From: Rhizobium leguminosarum
GTDB taxonomy: Bacteria > Pseudomonadota > Alphaproteobacteria > Rhizobiales > Rhizobiaceae
DNA: 64,000 nucleotides
Assembly: GCF_001652265.1 (NCBI RefSeq)
Contig: NZ_LWBS01000097.1
Span: 61,020 to 125,019 of the forward strand
Direction: 5' to 3'
Within the stretch, counting starts at the first letter, position 1; every line of letters begins with the position of its first letter. Positions 46,627-56,231 of the stretch are shown here, in pieces. The translations under genes and the position numbers were made by a program. The notes under the pieces are model-generated. The model saw only the letters and a list, made by a program, of their open reading frames with translations. It was not told the origin of the DNA and ran no database searches.

Positions 46627-47762
46627 CGGAGGCCCTCACGGACAGTAGTCGAATGGCAGCACGGAGCGCGGCCAGCGTCCGCCACTATGTTCCGGGCGGC
46701 TGCGAGAACGGCGGCGGCATTGGCAGGCTGGTCGGTTATATAACAGAGGCAGCGAAAGAGACCGGCACGAAGCATTTCGTCACCGATACCAGAGGGGCTC
46801 GATGGTCCAAGGTGACGTCACCCGCACGCCTGCTCGGCGCCATCCTGACGATGGCAAAGGATCGGATTGTCGCGCCAGCCCGCATTCACCATTTCCATAT
46901 CGCTGGCCGCGGCAGCACCTACCGAAAACTGATCCTGACCGAGGCTGCCCGTTTGTTCGGGTGCTGCCACATATTGCACCTGCACGACTACGACTACGCC
47001 GGCGACTTTGCGAAACGCTCGCCACGCCAACAACGGCTCATACGTCGGATGTTTCAGAATGCCGATTGCGTTGTGGCGCTCGGCCGGCGTGATTGCATGA
47101 CGCTGACGACACTTTTGGGCGTTGACGAGCGCCGCACGGTCGTCGCCCATAATTGCGTCCCCGATCCTGGGGCGCACAATATTCGCGTCGGTGAGACACC
47201 GTTGATCGTATTCCTTGGCCGGTTGAGCGAACGCAAGGGGGTCACGGAGCTTCTGTTGGCCCTGAGCCACCCGGTTATGAAAGAACTCCAGTGGCGGGCC
47301 GTACTGGCAGGCGACGGACCTGTCGAGGATTATCGCCGTCAGGCTGACGCCATGGCGCTTTCAAATCTGGTAGAGATGCCCGGCTGGCTTGACGCCGGTG
47401 AGGCGCGAGCCCTGTGTGCGCGTGCGGATATCCTGGTCTTGCCTTCGCACGCCGAAGGTCTGGCAATGGCCGTGCTCGAAGGGCTGTCCCACGGCCTCGC
47501 CGTCGTCACCACGCGTGTTGGGGCGCATGACGAAGTCATTACCGACGGTGAAACCGGCCTCTTCGTTCCAGTCGGAGACCAGGATGCCTTGGCTGCAGCC
47601 CTGGCGAAGCTGGTGTCCGATCCAGAGATCTGCATCCGCCTTTCGGCCCGGGGGCGCGCACATTATCTCAGCCATTTCAGCATGATGGCCTATATGCGGT
47701 CGCTCGAGAAACTTTACGAAACCGTTTCCGCGAAACCTCGAGCAATGGTTGGCGCACGATGA
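46620..47762 (+). CDS. Family 4 glycosyltransferase
   Basis: The 380-residue GT-B protein carries LIVFLGRLSERKGVTELLLAL near residue 200, WRAVLAGDGPVEDYR, and the donor-binding SHAEGLAMAVLEGLSHGLAVVTT near residue 280. The N-terminal half has VPGGCENGGGIGRL, the acceptor-side glycine-rich loop. It overlaps the preceding transferase by seven bases and the kinase gene by four. Donor unknown. Confidence 0.88.
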   Translation: MLTEALTDSSRMAARSAASVRHYVPGGCENGGGIGRLVGYITEAAKETGTKHFVTDTRGARWSKVTSPARLLGAILTMAKDRIVAPARIHHFHIAGRGSTYRKLILTEAARLFGCCHILHLHDYDYAGDFAKRSPRQQRLIRRMFQNADCVVALGRRDCMTLTTLLGVDERRTVVAHNCVPDPGAHNIRVGETPLIVFLGRLSERKGVTELLLALSHPVMKELQWRAVLAGDGPVEDYRRQADAMALSNLVEMPGWLDAGEARALCARADILVLPSHAEGLAMAVLEGLSHGLAVVTTRVGAHDEVITDGETGLFVPVGDQDALAAALAKLVSDPEICIRLSARGRAHYLSHFSMMAYMRSLEKLYETVSAKPRAMVGAR

Positions 47763-49957
47763 CGATTTCCACTGTTCCGCCGGACCGCAACCTTCCGATT
47801 TCACAGATGCGCTACGATCCTCGCTTTCAGGTGGAGACCAAGGCGGACAACTTCGATCTGGCAGCCGCCTTCCGTCTCGTCCGGCGAAGAATGATCATGA
47901 TCATCGCGATAACCGCGCTTCTGATGGCGCCCACGGTGATTATTATCTCTGGGTTGAAGCCCGCCTATCAGGCCTGGGCCCGATTGATTATCCACCAGCC
48001 TCTCGCAACATCACTTGGTGCCGACGATAGCCACAGTGATCTGCTTGACGCGAAATCGGAGACTGAGCGGCTTCTATCCAGAAGCATCGCAGAGCGAGTC
48101 GTGCACGAACTGCGGTTTAACGTGCGGCCGGAATTCAATCCAGCGCTGCGCGAGATCTCGTTCATTGACAGGATCCGGGCAATGTTGCGCGGCCTGTTCG
48201 ACACGGAAAAACCCACCTCGCCTGTACGCGACAACATCGACGCCATCATCCCGGAATATTTTAGGGCGCTCGGCGTGTGGCACGAGGACAAGAGTGACGT
48301 TATCCAGATCAGCTTCACGTCGAATGATCCTGAACTCGCAGCCGCGGTCCCGAACCGGATCATCAGCATCTACCTCGATGAACGGAAGGACAGTCTCGGT
48401 AGCCGCCTGGATTCAGCGCAAAAATGGATCCGACAGCGCATCACCGAACAGCAGGCTCGCGCGGATATTGCTCGCGACGCAGCCCGCAACTATCAAGAAT
48501 CAATGGACGTCGTCTCGAAAGAGGACGCTCAAGATGAACGGATCAAGTCAATCATAGAAGTCACTGGCCGCGAAGGGAAAATCGAAGAAAGCCGGCTTGA
48601 GGTCAAGGCCACGATATCAACGCTGGAAGCAACGGATAACGCTTCGGTCGCTGCGGAGAATATCGCCGTCCCCGACAACATTTCCACAAAGCAACGCGAT
48701 CTTCGCGGACAGGAGCAAGATCTCGCCCGCCTTCTTCAGACATATGACGGTAATGCCGAGACCGTGGTGGATTTACGTGGAAAGATCCAGGAATCCCGTG
48801 CCGATCTCAACCTTGCTACCAAGCAATATCTCCAAACAATGCGCGCCAAGCTCGCCGCACTTGATCACGAAGCTAAGTCAATACAATCCATCTTGGCTGA
48901 AGCTCATGAAAAACGCACACGCGATGCGCTGGTGCAGTCGGAATTGACGCGACTGCAACATATCGCCGACTTGGAACAAACGTCACTCGACAAGCTTGAG
49001 GATCAGCGCCGTGACCTCGCCGCCAAGGCCATGCTGCCGGGGGCGGAATTGGAAGTTCTATCACCGGCTTCAGTGCCGATCGCGGCACAGGGACGTGGAC
49101 GGCTTTTCTATCTGGTGGGTGCCCTCCTGGCTGCAATCTCGGGTGCCGTAACGGCTGCTTTCGTGATCGAAATGTCGGACCGGACGGTCCGGAGTTTCGA
49201 CCAGATAGCGGCAATGGCGCGCACGATCCCGGCTGGACTTATCCCGCGTCTGGCGCGGTGGGAAAATTCGAAAACGATGTTCGAACATATGCCGGTCCCA
49301 ATGTTTGACGAAGCAATCCGTACCGTGGTGCTTTCGCTCAAGCAGTCCAATGGCGGCAAGTCGCCGAGCAGCATCGTCGTTACCTCGGCCCATAGCGGGG
49401 AAGGCAAGTCGCTTGTCGCGAGATCGCTGGCTATCGAACTTGCCGCCGCCGCAATTCCGGTGCTGCTGGTCGATGGCGACCTTCGGCGGGGAAAACTCGA
49501 TTCGTTTTTCAGGTCGGGGTTAATGTACGGACTGAACGAATTCCTGAATGGTCAGGCCGATCTCCGCGACATCGTCTACCGCCATCCAAGCGGTATCGAC
49601 TTCATTCCATCTGGAAGATTCAGTCTCCAGCGGCGCACCCGTTCGAACGGCCTGGCAGAAATCATTGAGATGGCGGGCGCGGCCGGCCAGATTGTCATCT
49701 TCGACAGCGCGCCTGTGCTCGCCTCGACAGATACCGTGCATTTGACTGCCCTGGCGGAAAGAACACTGGCGGTCGTTAGATGGGGAAAGACGAGCCGCCG
49801 CGCGGTCGAGTTCAGCCTGCAGCAAATGAAAAGCTCGCGAAATTCGGAAACTGTTGTCGCGATCAACAATGTAAACCCCAAAAGCCACGCGTTGTATAAT
49901 TTCAGCGACTCGGAACTGTTTTCGAAATCCCTGATGAAATACTACAGCCTAAAATAA
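47759..49957 (+). CDS. Polysaccharide co-polymerase with fused tyrosine autokinase (Wzc/ExoP-type)
   Basis: The 732-residue protein has a Wzz-type chain-length part: a first membrane helix at about 44-64, a large periplasmic coiled-coil region and a second helix at about 446-468. A cytosolic BY-kinase domain follows with Walker A SAHSGEGKSLVA (about 543), Walker A' LLVDGDLRR (about 569) and Walker B IVIFDSAPVL (about 644). The C-terminus has only a few tyrosines (ALYNF and MKYYSLK), fewer than the Tyr-rich tails of many homologues. It controls polymer length together with the polymerase and export protein. It ends the overlapping four-gene run begun at 44579; the Gmd gene follows after a 101-base gap. 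Confidence 0.92.
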   Translation: MTISTVPPDRNLPISQMRYDPRFQVETKADNFDLAAAFRLVRRRMIMIIAITALLMAPTVIIISGLKPAYQAWARLIIHQPLATSLGADDSHSDLLDAKSETERLLSRSIAERVVHELRFNVRPEFNPALREISFIDRIRAMLRGLFDTEKPTSPVRDNIDAIIPEYFRALGVWHEDKSDVIQISFTSNDPELAAAVPNRIISIYLDERKDSLGSRLDSAQKWIRQRITEQQARADIARDAARNYQESMDVVSKEDAQDERIKSIIEVTGREGKIEESRLEVKATISTLEATDNASVAAENIAVPDNISTKQRDLRGQEQDLARLLQTYDGNAETVVDLRGKIQESRADLNLATKQYLQTMRAKLAALDHEAKSIQSILAEAHEKRTRDALVQSELTRLQHIADLEQTSLDKLEDQRRDLAAKAMLPGAELEVLSPASVPIAAQGRGRLFYLVGALLAAISGAVTAAFVIEMSDRTVRSFDQIAAMARTIPAGLIPRLARWENSKTMFEHMPVPMFDEAIRTVVLSLKQSNGGKSPSSIVVTSAHSGEGKSLVARSLAIELAAAAIPVLLVDGDLRRGKLDSFFRSGLMYGLNEFLNGQADLRDIVYRHPSGIDFIPSGRFSLQRRTRSNGLAEIIEMAGAAGQIVIFDSAPVLASTDTVHLTALAERTLAVVRWGKTSRRAVEFSLQQMKSSRNSETVVAINNVNPKSHALYNFSDSELFSKSLMKYYSLK

Positions 49958-50058
49958 TGAATACTTCTACATAAGGCGCAAACGCTCACCTTTACGAAAT
50001 TGTACGTACCAAACATCATAATATGCTTCTGCATTAGTATTCGAGTTGGAGGGCAATC

Positions 50059-51162
50059 ATGGATACGGGAATGACAAAGAACCAAAAAGTCGCGCTGATT
50101 ACGGGTATAACAGGTCATGACGGTGCGTATTTGGCCGAATTGCTCCTGGAGAAGGGCTACATTGTTCACGGCCTCAAGCGACGCTCATCATCCTTCAACA
50201 CCAGCCGCATCGAACATCTCTACGAGGATCCCCATGTCGAGAATCCTCGCTTTATTTTGCATTTCGGGGACATGACAGATTCAACGAATCTCATCCGTGT
50301 CATTCAGGAAACGCAGCCGGACGAGATCTACAATCTCGCCGCACAGAGCCACGTTCAAGTCTCTTTCGAGACGCCGGAATATACAGCCAACGCAGATGGA
50401 ACCGGAACCCTTCGGCTACTTGAAGCAATTCGCCTCCTGGGGCTGACCAGGAAGACCCGCTTCTATCAAGCGTCCACCTCAGAGCTCTACGGCAAAGTCC
50501 AGGAAGTCCCGCAGAGCGAAACGACGCCGTTCTACCCTCGATCACCCTACGCGGTGGCCAAGCTCTATGCCTATTGGATAGTGGTCAATTACCGCGAGGC
50601 ATATGGCATGCACGCCTCGAACGGCATTTTGTTCAATCATGAAAGCCCGATCCGCGGCGAAACGTTCGTGACGCGTAAAATCACCCGGGCGGCGGCGGCG
50701 ATCCATCTTGGGCTGCAGGAAAGGCTCTATCTCGGCAATTTGGATGCCAAACGCGACTGGGGACATGCACGAGAATATGTCCGCGGCATGTGGCTGATGC
50801 TGCAACAGGACGAACCGGAGGACTATGTCCTTGCGACCGGCGAAACGCACTCGGTTCGTTCCTTTGTTGACAAGGCCTTTGCCAAGGTGGGCATGGCGAT
50901 TGATTGGCGCGGGAACGGGGTTGAGGAAAAGGGATACGATAAGACATCCGGTCAGTGTGTGGTGGAGATCGATCCAGCTTACTTCCGTCCGACTGAAGTT
51001 GATCTTCTGATTGGCGATCCGACGAAGGCGCACACGAAGCTTGGCTGGAAACATGAGACCAGTCTTGATCAGCTGGTTGCGGAGATGGTTCGCGAGGATC
51101 TGAAAGTCATGGCACGAAATGTTCCGTCGGTCGGTGTAACCAAAGGTTTTGCCCATGCCTGA
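50059..51162 (+). CDS. gmd: GDP-mannose 4,6-dehydratase
   Basis: The 367-residue SDR has the NADP motif [17 protein letters not shown], the substrate region [32 protein letters not shown], the catalytic ASTSELYG and [10 protein letters not shown], and [20 protein letters not shown], all hallmarks of Gmd. It makes GDP-4-keto-6-deoxy-D-mannose, precursor of GDP-L-fucose, GDP-D-rhamnose or GDP-perosamine. A GGAGGG site lies six bases before the ATG. The next gene (GDP-fucose synthase) starts inside its 3' end. Confidence 0.95.
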   Translation: MDTGMTKNQKVALITGITGHDGAYLAELLLEKGYIVHGLKRRSSSFNTSRIEHLYEDPHVENPRFILHFGDMTDSTNLIRVIQETQPDEIYNLAAQSHVQVSFETPEYTANADGTGTLRLLEAIRLLGLTRKTRFYQASTSELYGKVQEVPQSETTPFYPRSPYAVAKLYAYWIVVNYREAYGMHASNGILFNHESPIRGETFVTRKITRAAAAIHLGLQERLYLGNLDAKRDWGHAREYVRGMWLMLQQDEPEDYVLATGETHSVRSFVDKAFAKVGMAIDWRGNGVEEKGYDKTSGQCVVEIDPAYFRPTEVDLLIGDPTKAHTKLGWKHETSLDQLVAEMVREDLKVMARNVPSVGVTKGFAHA

Positions 51163-52245
51163 GGTGATCTACAGCCTTGCCGGAAAAAGGGTCTATGTCG
51201 CGGGTCACCGCGGCATGGTGGGCTCTGCGATCGTGCGGCGTCTCGCTTCCGAGGGCTGCGAGATTTGACGGCCACCCGCGCCGAGGTCGATCTCAGACGG
51301 CAGGACCAGGTGGAGGCCTGGATGAGTAAGAATCGTCCCGACGCTGTCTTCCTAGCTGCTGCGAGGGTCGGCGGTATTCTGGCGAACGCTACCTATCCGG
51401 CCGACTTCCTTTACGACAACTTGATTCTGCAAGCGAACGTCATCCACGCAGCCCATAGAGCTCACGTCGAAAAACTGATGTTTCTGGGCTCGTCCTGCAT
51501 CTATCCGAAATTCGCCGATCAGCCGATCGTCGAGGACTCACTTCTGACTGGATCGCTTGAGCCCACGAATGAATGGTATGCGATCGCCAAAATTGCCGGA
51601 TTAAAGCTCTGCCATGCCTACCGCAAACAGCACGGTAGAGATTTCATCTCGGCCATGCCTACCAATCTTTATGGTCCAGGGGATAATTTTGACCTCGGGT
51701 CGAGCCATGTCATGCCGGCGCTCATACGCAAGGCGCATGAGGCCAAGATCAACCAGCAGCAAGAGATATGCATTTGGGGGACTGGCACGCCGCGGCGCGA
51801 ATTCCTGCATGTTGACGATTGCGCCGACGCCTGCCTCCATCTCATGAAGACCTATTCCGCCGAAAGTCATGTGAACGTAGGTTCGGGCGAAGACATTACC
51901 ATCCTGGATTTGGGATACCTCGTCTCCAAGGTCGTAGGTTTCGAAGGCAAGATCACGCTCGACCTCACCAAGCCAGATGGCACGCCACGTAAACTCTTGA
52001 GCGTCGACAAGCTTCGCACTCTCGGCTGGTCGCCTAAGATCGGTCTGAAGGAGGGTATCGCGGACGCCTACCGCTCCTTCCTTGATGGGCATTATCTCGA
52101 ACGCAGCAACCGGGCTTTGTCGGGCGACTTGATCGGTCAAAGCGATATCAGTTTTGAGAGAGCTAAAACTTCGGCGCTGCACACGCCCACGCTCTCTACA
52201 GTCGCACATCATCCCTTGCGCACAGCGAATTTGCACGAGGGATAA
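51155..52245 (+). pseudogene. fcl: GDP-L-fucose synthase gene with a single-base frameshift
   Basis: An ATG overlapping the end of gmd opens a frame reading [20 protein letters not shown] and continuing to SEGCEI before a TGA at 51266-51268. The rest of a full-length GDP-fucose synthase continues in another frame from 51265 (TATRAEVDLRRQDQVEAWM) with the family landmarks AAARVGGI, LGSSCIYPK, NEWYAIAKIAGLKLC and PTNLYGPGDNFD. Adding one T in the TTT run at 51264-51266 restores ...CEILTATRAEV and a 363-residue protein. The NADP-binding N-terminus is separated from the catalytic part, so the gene is inactive unless this is a sequencing error or is rescued by slippage. The last 45 residues extend beyond the usual end. 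Confidence 0.85.
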
Positions 52246-52721
52246 TAAGGTTTTGTCTCGGGGGACGCATGTGCGGGGGGAGCAAATAATGCAACTAGTA
52301 GAAATTAGGATTGCAGCATTAATTTTCCTATAACCGTGTGGGTGATGATTATCAGAGCGGCAATGGATTTTTTCGCGGTTCAGATGCCGATATCGCTTGT
52401 CGCGTGCTTACACGGATAGTCCATGTCGAATGGCTCCGCGAGATTACCTTCGGCTGAGCGATTTATCCTCCTTGCGCAGACCGCCCAGCCTTGATGCCGA
52501 CAATCGGCAGGTAAAGCGCGCAAGTACGCGGTATCACCGAATTGACGGTAAGCGCGGAAAGCAGAGCGCCGGAAAGCAAGATGCGTGTGCTCGAGCCAGT
52601 CTTGCCGGCGGTCGAGCGGGAGTGATATCTCTCATAGCTTCCGCCATTCCTAGCGGTTCGAGGAGTCTCTTCTCACTTTCGCTAAGCCAACACTGTTTCA
52701 GTGACACGACGCCCTACAAAA
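52246..52721. other. Intergenic region with no recognisable gene
   Basis: These 476 bases after the broken fucose synthase gene include an AT-rich part (52300-52400) and otherwise only short frames without family resemblance. It marks the right border of the polysaccharide locus. Confidence 0.45.
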
Positions 52722-52988
52722 TCATGCGAACCTGGTCAGGTTTTTCGCGCGCGCTTTTGCAGCTTCTTCCTCGCGGCTGTGCGGCGGATGTGAAGTCTCG
52801 AGCGAATTGAGCAGTTCGCGCGCGCATGCCGCGATCGAAACGATTGCGTGTTCGAACGCTGCCTCATTGCGTTTCGAGGGTTTGGTCGTTCCACTCAGCT
52901 TTCGTACGAACTGCAATGCGGCATCATGGATTTCCTGATCGGTCGCCGGCGGATCGAAATTGAACAGCGTCTTTATGTTTCGGCACAT
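52722..52988 (-). CDS. DUF2277 family protein
   Basis: The 88-residue protein starts MCRNIKTLFNFDPPATDQEI and has ALQFVRKLSGTTKPSKRNEAA and a C-terminal EEEAAKARAKNLTRFA segment, the pattern of the DUF2277 family, whose function is unknown. It is full length. It stands alone next to a degenerate cold-shock gene, so its context gives no functional clue. Confidence 0.85.
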   Translation of the reverse strand: MCRNIKTLFNFDPPATDQEIHDAALQFVRKLSGTTKPSKRNEAAFEHAIVSIAACARELLNSLETSHPPHSREEEAAKARAKNLTRFA

Positions 52989-53040
52989 GGCTTGCTCCTA
53001 GTGATCTTCATCTCCTTTCGGCCTTAAGACGGCCTGCCCA

Positions 53041-53224
53041 CTCACCGGGCAGCGCAGGTGCTGCGGTCCTTTGCCCGGTCGAAAGGATCTTCTGGCCATC
53101 CATCAGACCGTGCATCCTAGGCCGCTCCACCGCGGTTGTGAACAAAGATACCGTCACCGCCGTCCTCGGACCGGATGAAGCCAACCCTTGTTGCATTAAA
53201 CCACGTCACGGTACCCGTCGCCAT
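53041..53224 (-). pseudogene. Degenerate cold-shock protein gene (CspA type)
   Basis: From the ATG at 53224 the minus strand reads MATGTVTWFNATRVGFIRSE, then DGGDGIFVH, then loses frame and stops. A shifted frame continues with AVERPRMHGLMDGQKILS, exactly the next part of a cold-shock domain. The first RNA-binding motif, normally KGFGFI, has shrunk to RVGFI (a three-base loss), and a further break follows DGQK. Two or more lesions make a sequencing error unlikely; this is a decayed csp paralogue. Confidence 0.8.
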
Positions 53225-54264
53225 AGCGACTACCCTTGATCATTTCATTCTGCCGCACCTTGATCGGGTGGATCACATTTGACGACGACAAAAACAGATC
53301 CTTCTGAATATCAAGCCGAAGCAATCCCACCGGCGCCGTCACGCTTCCGCTGCCCGTTGCGAGCGTGAGAGGCCAAGGATTTGGCTGCGACGCTTCCATC
53401 GTGGATCCCTGGAACGAGTTTGGCCGGCGCTCCCGTCGTCCAAGCGTAGTGAGGACGACCTGACCTTCACCTGAGGAGCATTCATTGTTCTTATTGCAAG
53501 TCGTTCTAATTACTCATGGATTTCGGTTAACGCTGGTTGACTCGGGTCCTGTGCGTTTCTAAATGCCGTCTATTGAACGCTGGCTAGGCGATATCGACCG
53601 ACTCCAGCAAATTTCAGGTCGAATCTTTCTTTCCTGAAAGATTTTCCCTTCAGCAGATCGGCGGCATAGCGACTGAGGCAACGCTGCGATCGGCGAGGGG
53701 GATCTGCGTATAACATCGAGACATGCCAAAATCTCCAAAGTGAAGCCATTGTAATCATTTGCATGTCGCACTTGGAAATAGAATGTACCCCGAAACCTAG
53801 TTTTTGAGGCGTAAGCATATTTATGGAACTTTTCGGCTCTCGACGGAATGATCCGATTTCTTACACCTTAGCAGAGCCCGTTTTTGTGATGTTCCTGGTG
53901 ATTATCGCGTGGATCTAAACCATTTTTCATTTCTCCGTGATCCACGGAGATTTTCAGAAAGTTGATTGTGGACATTCTGTTGCCGCGGATTTTAGTTGGC
54001 CAAGCCAAAATGGAGAAATGGGTCAAATCCTGTTGCAACTCGCCTCTATCAGGGAGGTTTCGCCTCGCCCGATCCTGCTGGCGCACTCGCGTTACCTCAG
54101 CGAAGATGCCCACGCGGCCGCAGTTGGGCCGAAACCGGAAGGATGTGACACCTTTCGAAAATCTGAAGTCGTCCTTCGGAGAGCATCTTGCTTGATCGAC
54201 TGTGGCCCGCCCCAAAGGGCGGGTGCCATTTGATGAGGTTCGCAGGACCGGATCTGGCGCGGAG
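53225..54264. other. Gene-poor region
   Basis: In these 1,040 bases every open frame is short and none shows family motifs on either strand. Part of it (53450-53900) is AT-rich compared with the surroundings. Given the relics on both sides it is probably more decayed coding DNA, but I could not identify an origin. Confidence 0.45.
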
Positions 54265-54547
54265 CTAGTTGACTCCTTCTATGATGAAGGACCGAAAGTC
54301 CGCCCCAAGAAAGCGGTGTTTTACGGCAGCCTGCTATTCCGGGCTGTCATAGAAGGCGGTGCCGCCCCATAGTGGGAAAACTGACCATCACCACACCTTC
54401 CGAAGCAGCCCCCTCGAGGACATCCTGACGTCCGTGGGCTGCAAGTACGGTCCCTCCCGATTTCCCCAGTTTCAGCAGTTTTGCATGTGTCTGCAGTTCA
54501 GCTGCATTGCGGCTGCGTTCTTGCATGAAAATTGCATAAGCGGTCAT
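54265..54547 (-). pseudogene. Degenerate DUF1330 family gene
   Basis: The minus strand from 54547 reads MTAYAIFMQERSRNAAELQT, then GRQDVLEGAASEGVVMVSFPTM, which is the start of a DUF1330 protein. After FPTM the frame is lost; in a shifted frame TAFYDSPE, an in-frame TAG where a tyrosine codon is expected, and QAAVKHRFLGADFRSFIIEG complete the domain to a TAG at 54265-54267. One indel plus one nonsense change are present, so it is inactive. Confidence 0.8.
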
Positions 54548-54548
54548 G

Positions 54549-54710
54549 CTAAAATCCCCTTGAGAGTTCGAGGCCCGGTCCGTTGCACATGACGACCTTG
54601 CCTAAGACATTTCGGTTCGAAGCTGGTCGAAGGCTGCATGGGCTTTGTCGAAGTCGAAGACACTGTCGACCACCGCGCAGATTTGGAGCTACGCCAGCCA
54701 TTGACGGGGC
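54549..54710 (-). pseudogene. C-terminal remnant of a zinc-type alcohol dehydrogenase/quinone reductase
   Basis: The minus strand encodes VVDSVFDFDKAHAAFDQLRT, then a stop, then in another frame GKVVMCNGPGLELSRGF and a TAG. This is the last helix and final strand (V.D..F.....AF..L......GKVV) of medium-chain dehydrogenases such as NADPH:quinone reductases. Nothing upstream matches the rest of the enzyme. It ends two bases before the DUF1330 relic begins, so the two were probably an operon. Confidence 0.6.
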
Positions 54711-54790
54711 ATAATTGGGAGGCGGATCTGCGGATCAGGACTTGAAGCGTTCTCACCCTTTTCCGTCATATCCGCCGCCCGCGCTCGACA

Positions 54791-55216
54791 TCAGTTCGTC
54801 GCGACGGTGATAGGCACGTCGATATTGCCTTTCACCGCGTTCGAGTAGGGGCACGTCGCATGTGCCGCCTGTACGATTTCCTCGGCCGTTGCCTGATCGA
54901 GACCGGCGATCGCGACATCAAGCGCAACTGAAAGCACGAAGCCACCGCTGCCATTTGGCCGTAAGCCCACTTCGGCCACTACTACGATGTCGGCATCCTT
55001 CACCCTGGTCGCCTTGTTGCGTGTGACGTGGATCACGGCATTTTCGAAGCAGGCCGCATAGCCGGCCGCGAACAGCTGCTCCGGATTGGTCGCGTCGCCC
55101 TTGCCGCCCATCGTCGTGGGCAGCGCCAGCGGAAGATCGAGAACACCGTCTTCACTGCGGACGGTGCCGCTGCGGCCACCGAACGCGGTGACCTTGGTGC
55201 TGTAGAGTGTGCTCAT
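54791..55216 (-). CDS. ohr: Organic hydroperoxide resistance protein (Ohr subfamily of OsmC)
   Basis: The 141-residue protein starts STLYSTKVTAFGGRSGTV and has the two Ohr cysteines in AACFENAVIH (near residue 60) and ATCPYSNAVKGN (near residue 125), with the NPEQLFAAGYAACF motif. Ohr reduces organic hydroperoxides with lipoylated protein as electron donor. It is 13 bases downstream of the SDR gene on the same strand, with an AGGA site, so the two form an operon. MarR-type OhrR is not adjacent; the divergent TetR regulator is the likely controller (inference). Confidence 0.93.
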   Translation of the reverse strand: MSTLYSTKVTAFGGRSGTVRSEDGVLDLPLALPTTMGGKGDATNPEQLFAAGYAACFENAVIHVTRNKATRVKDADIVVVAEVGLRPNGSGGFVLSVALDVAIAGLDQATAEEIVQAAHATCPYSNAVKGNIDVPITVATN

Positions 55217-55229
55217 CGCCCTATTCCTG

Positions 55230-56108
55230 TTACAGCATGCTCGCCATGCCGAGCGACGTGAGCATAGCGTTTTGAATTGGGCCTACTGCCTCGTTCAGTC
55301 GCTGGACACCGAGGTCCATACCCTCAGGCATGACCACTGTCCGCAATGGACGCCGCTCCGTGGCCTCGACCAGTTGCACGATGGCATCGGCCACCCGTTG
55401 GGGCCGCGGGGGATTGGCTTCGTCGTGTCCGGCGTTGGCGTTGGCCTTGATCTGACCCGGGATCGCCGCGACTTCGCCATAGGAAGCAAGCACGACCTGA
55501 TCGGAGGGCTCCGGGCTGGACGCGATGAGGTTGCTCGGGAATGGCCCTGGCTCGACGATGACGGAGTCGATTCCAAAGCCCTTCAGTTCATACCGATAGG
55601 CCTCGGCAAGCCCCTCGAGCGCGAACTTGCTCGCGGAATAGATGCCGAAGAACGGAAAGACCACCCGTCCCATCAGCGATGTCACATGAACAAGCAACCC
55701 GCTGCCGGCGGAACGCATATGTGGCAGAACGGCGCGGTCGGTCCGCACGGCGCCGAAGAAATTGACCGTAAATAGCCGTTCGACGTCCGCGACCGTGTAG
55801 GCTTCCGTGACCCCGACGGGCATTATTCCGGCATTGTTGATCAGGACATCGATCTTTTTGTGCTGCATAACGACCAGCTCGATCGTGGAATTGACCGACG
55901 CCTCGTCGGCAACGTCCATTTCAAGGACTTGCAGCACATGTCCTTCAGCTTTCACCGCGTTGATGAGTTCCTTTCGGACTGTCGCATTTCTTCCTTCGAT
56001 GTCACGCATGGTCGCAACTACCGTATGGCCCCGCCTTGCGAGCTCCAATACCGTGAGTTTCCCAAAACCACTGCTCGCGCCGGTTACAACAACGACTTTT
56101 CCGCTCAT
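55230..56108 (-). CDS. Short-chain dehydrogenase/reductase
   Basis: The 292-residue classical SDR has TGASSGFGK at residues 9-17, NNAG at about 90, the catalytic YSASKFALEGLAEAYRYEL near residue 157 and VEPGPFPSNL. The C-terminal 90 residues resemble SDRs that act on small carbonyls, but the substrate is unknown. It is the first gene of the sdr-ohr pair, divergent from a TetR regulator across a 123-base region with an inverted repeat. Confidence 0.9.
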   Translation of the reverse strand: MSGKVVVVTGASSGFGKLTVLELARRGHTVVATMRDIEGRNATVRKELINAVKAEGHVLQVLEMDVADEASVNSTIELVVMQHKKIDVLINNAGIMPVGVTEAYTVADVERLFTVNFFGAVRTDRAVLPHMRSAGSGLLVHVTSLMGRVVFPFFGIYSASKFALEGLAEAYRYELKGFGIDSVIVEPGPFPSNLIASSPEPSDQVVLASYGEVAAIPGQIKANANAGHDEANPPRPQRVADAIVQLVEATERRPLRTVVMPEGMDLGVQRLNEAVGPIQNAMLTSLGMASML

Positions 56109-56147
56109 CTCAAGACCTTTCTTTGAAATCCATTGGCGCGATTATCA

Positions 56148-56202
56148 ATAGACAGACCTGTATGTATTTGCAATCCCGAAATTTACAGAATAGTCTGTCT
56201 AT
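56148..56202. promoter_or_regulatory. Inverted-repeat operator candidate for the TetR regulator
   Basis: ATAGACAGAC at 56148-56157 is repeated as its exact reverse complement GTCTGTCTAT at 56193-56202, 35 bases apart, in the gap between the SDR and TetR genes. The first arm also lies in a small palindrome ACAG-AC-CTGT. Two half-related sites facing the two divergent promoters fit autoregulation plus control of the sdr-ohr pair. Confidence 0.6.
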
Positions 56203-56231
56203 ATGCAAATGAAGAATCTGAGGTTTGGGAA

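Noticed and set aside
53868..54233. Overlapping frames of about 100 codons on both strands in the erosion zone
   Set aside because: No motif could be recognised in any frame; may be decayed DNA but not supportable as a gene.
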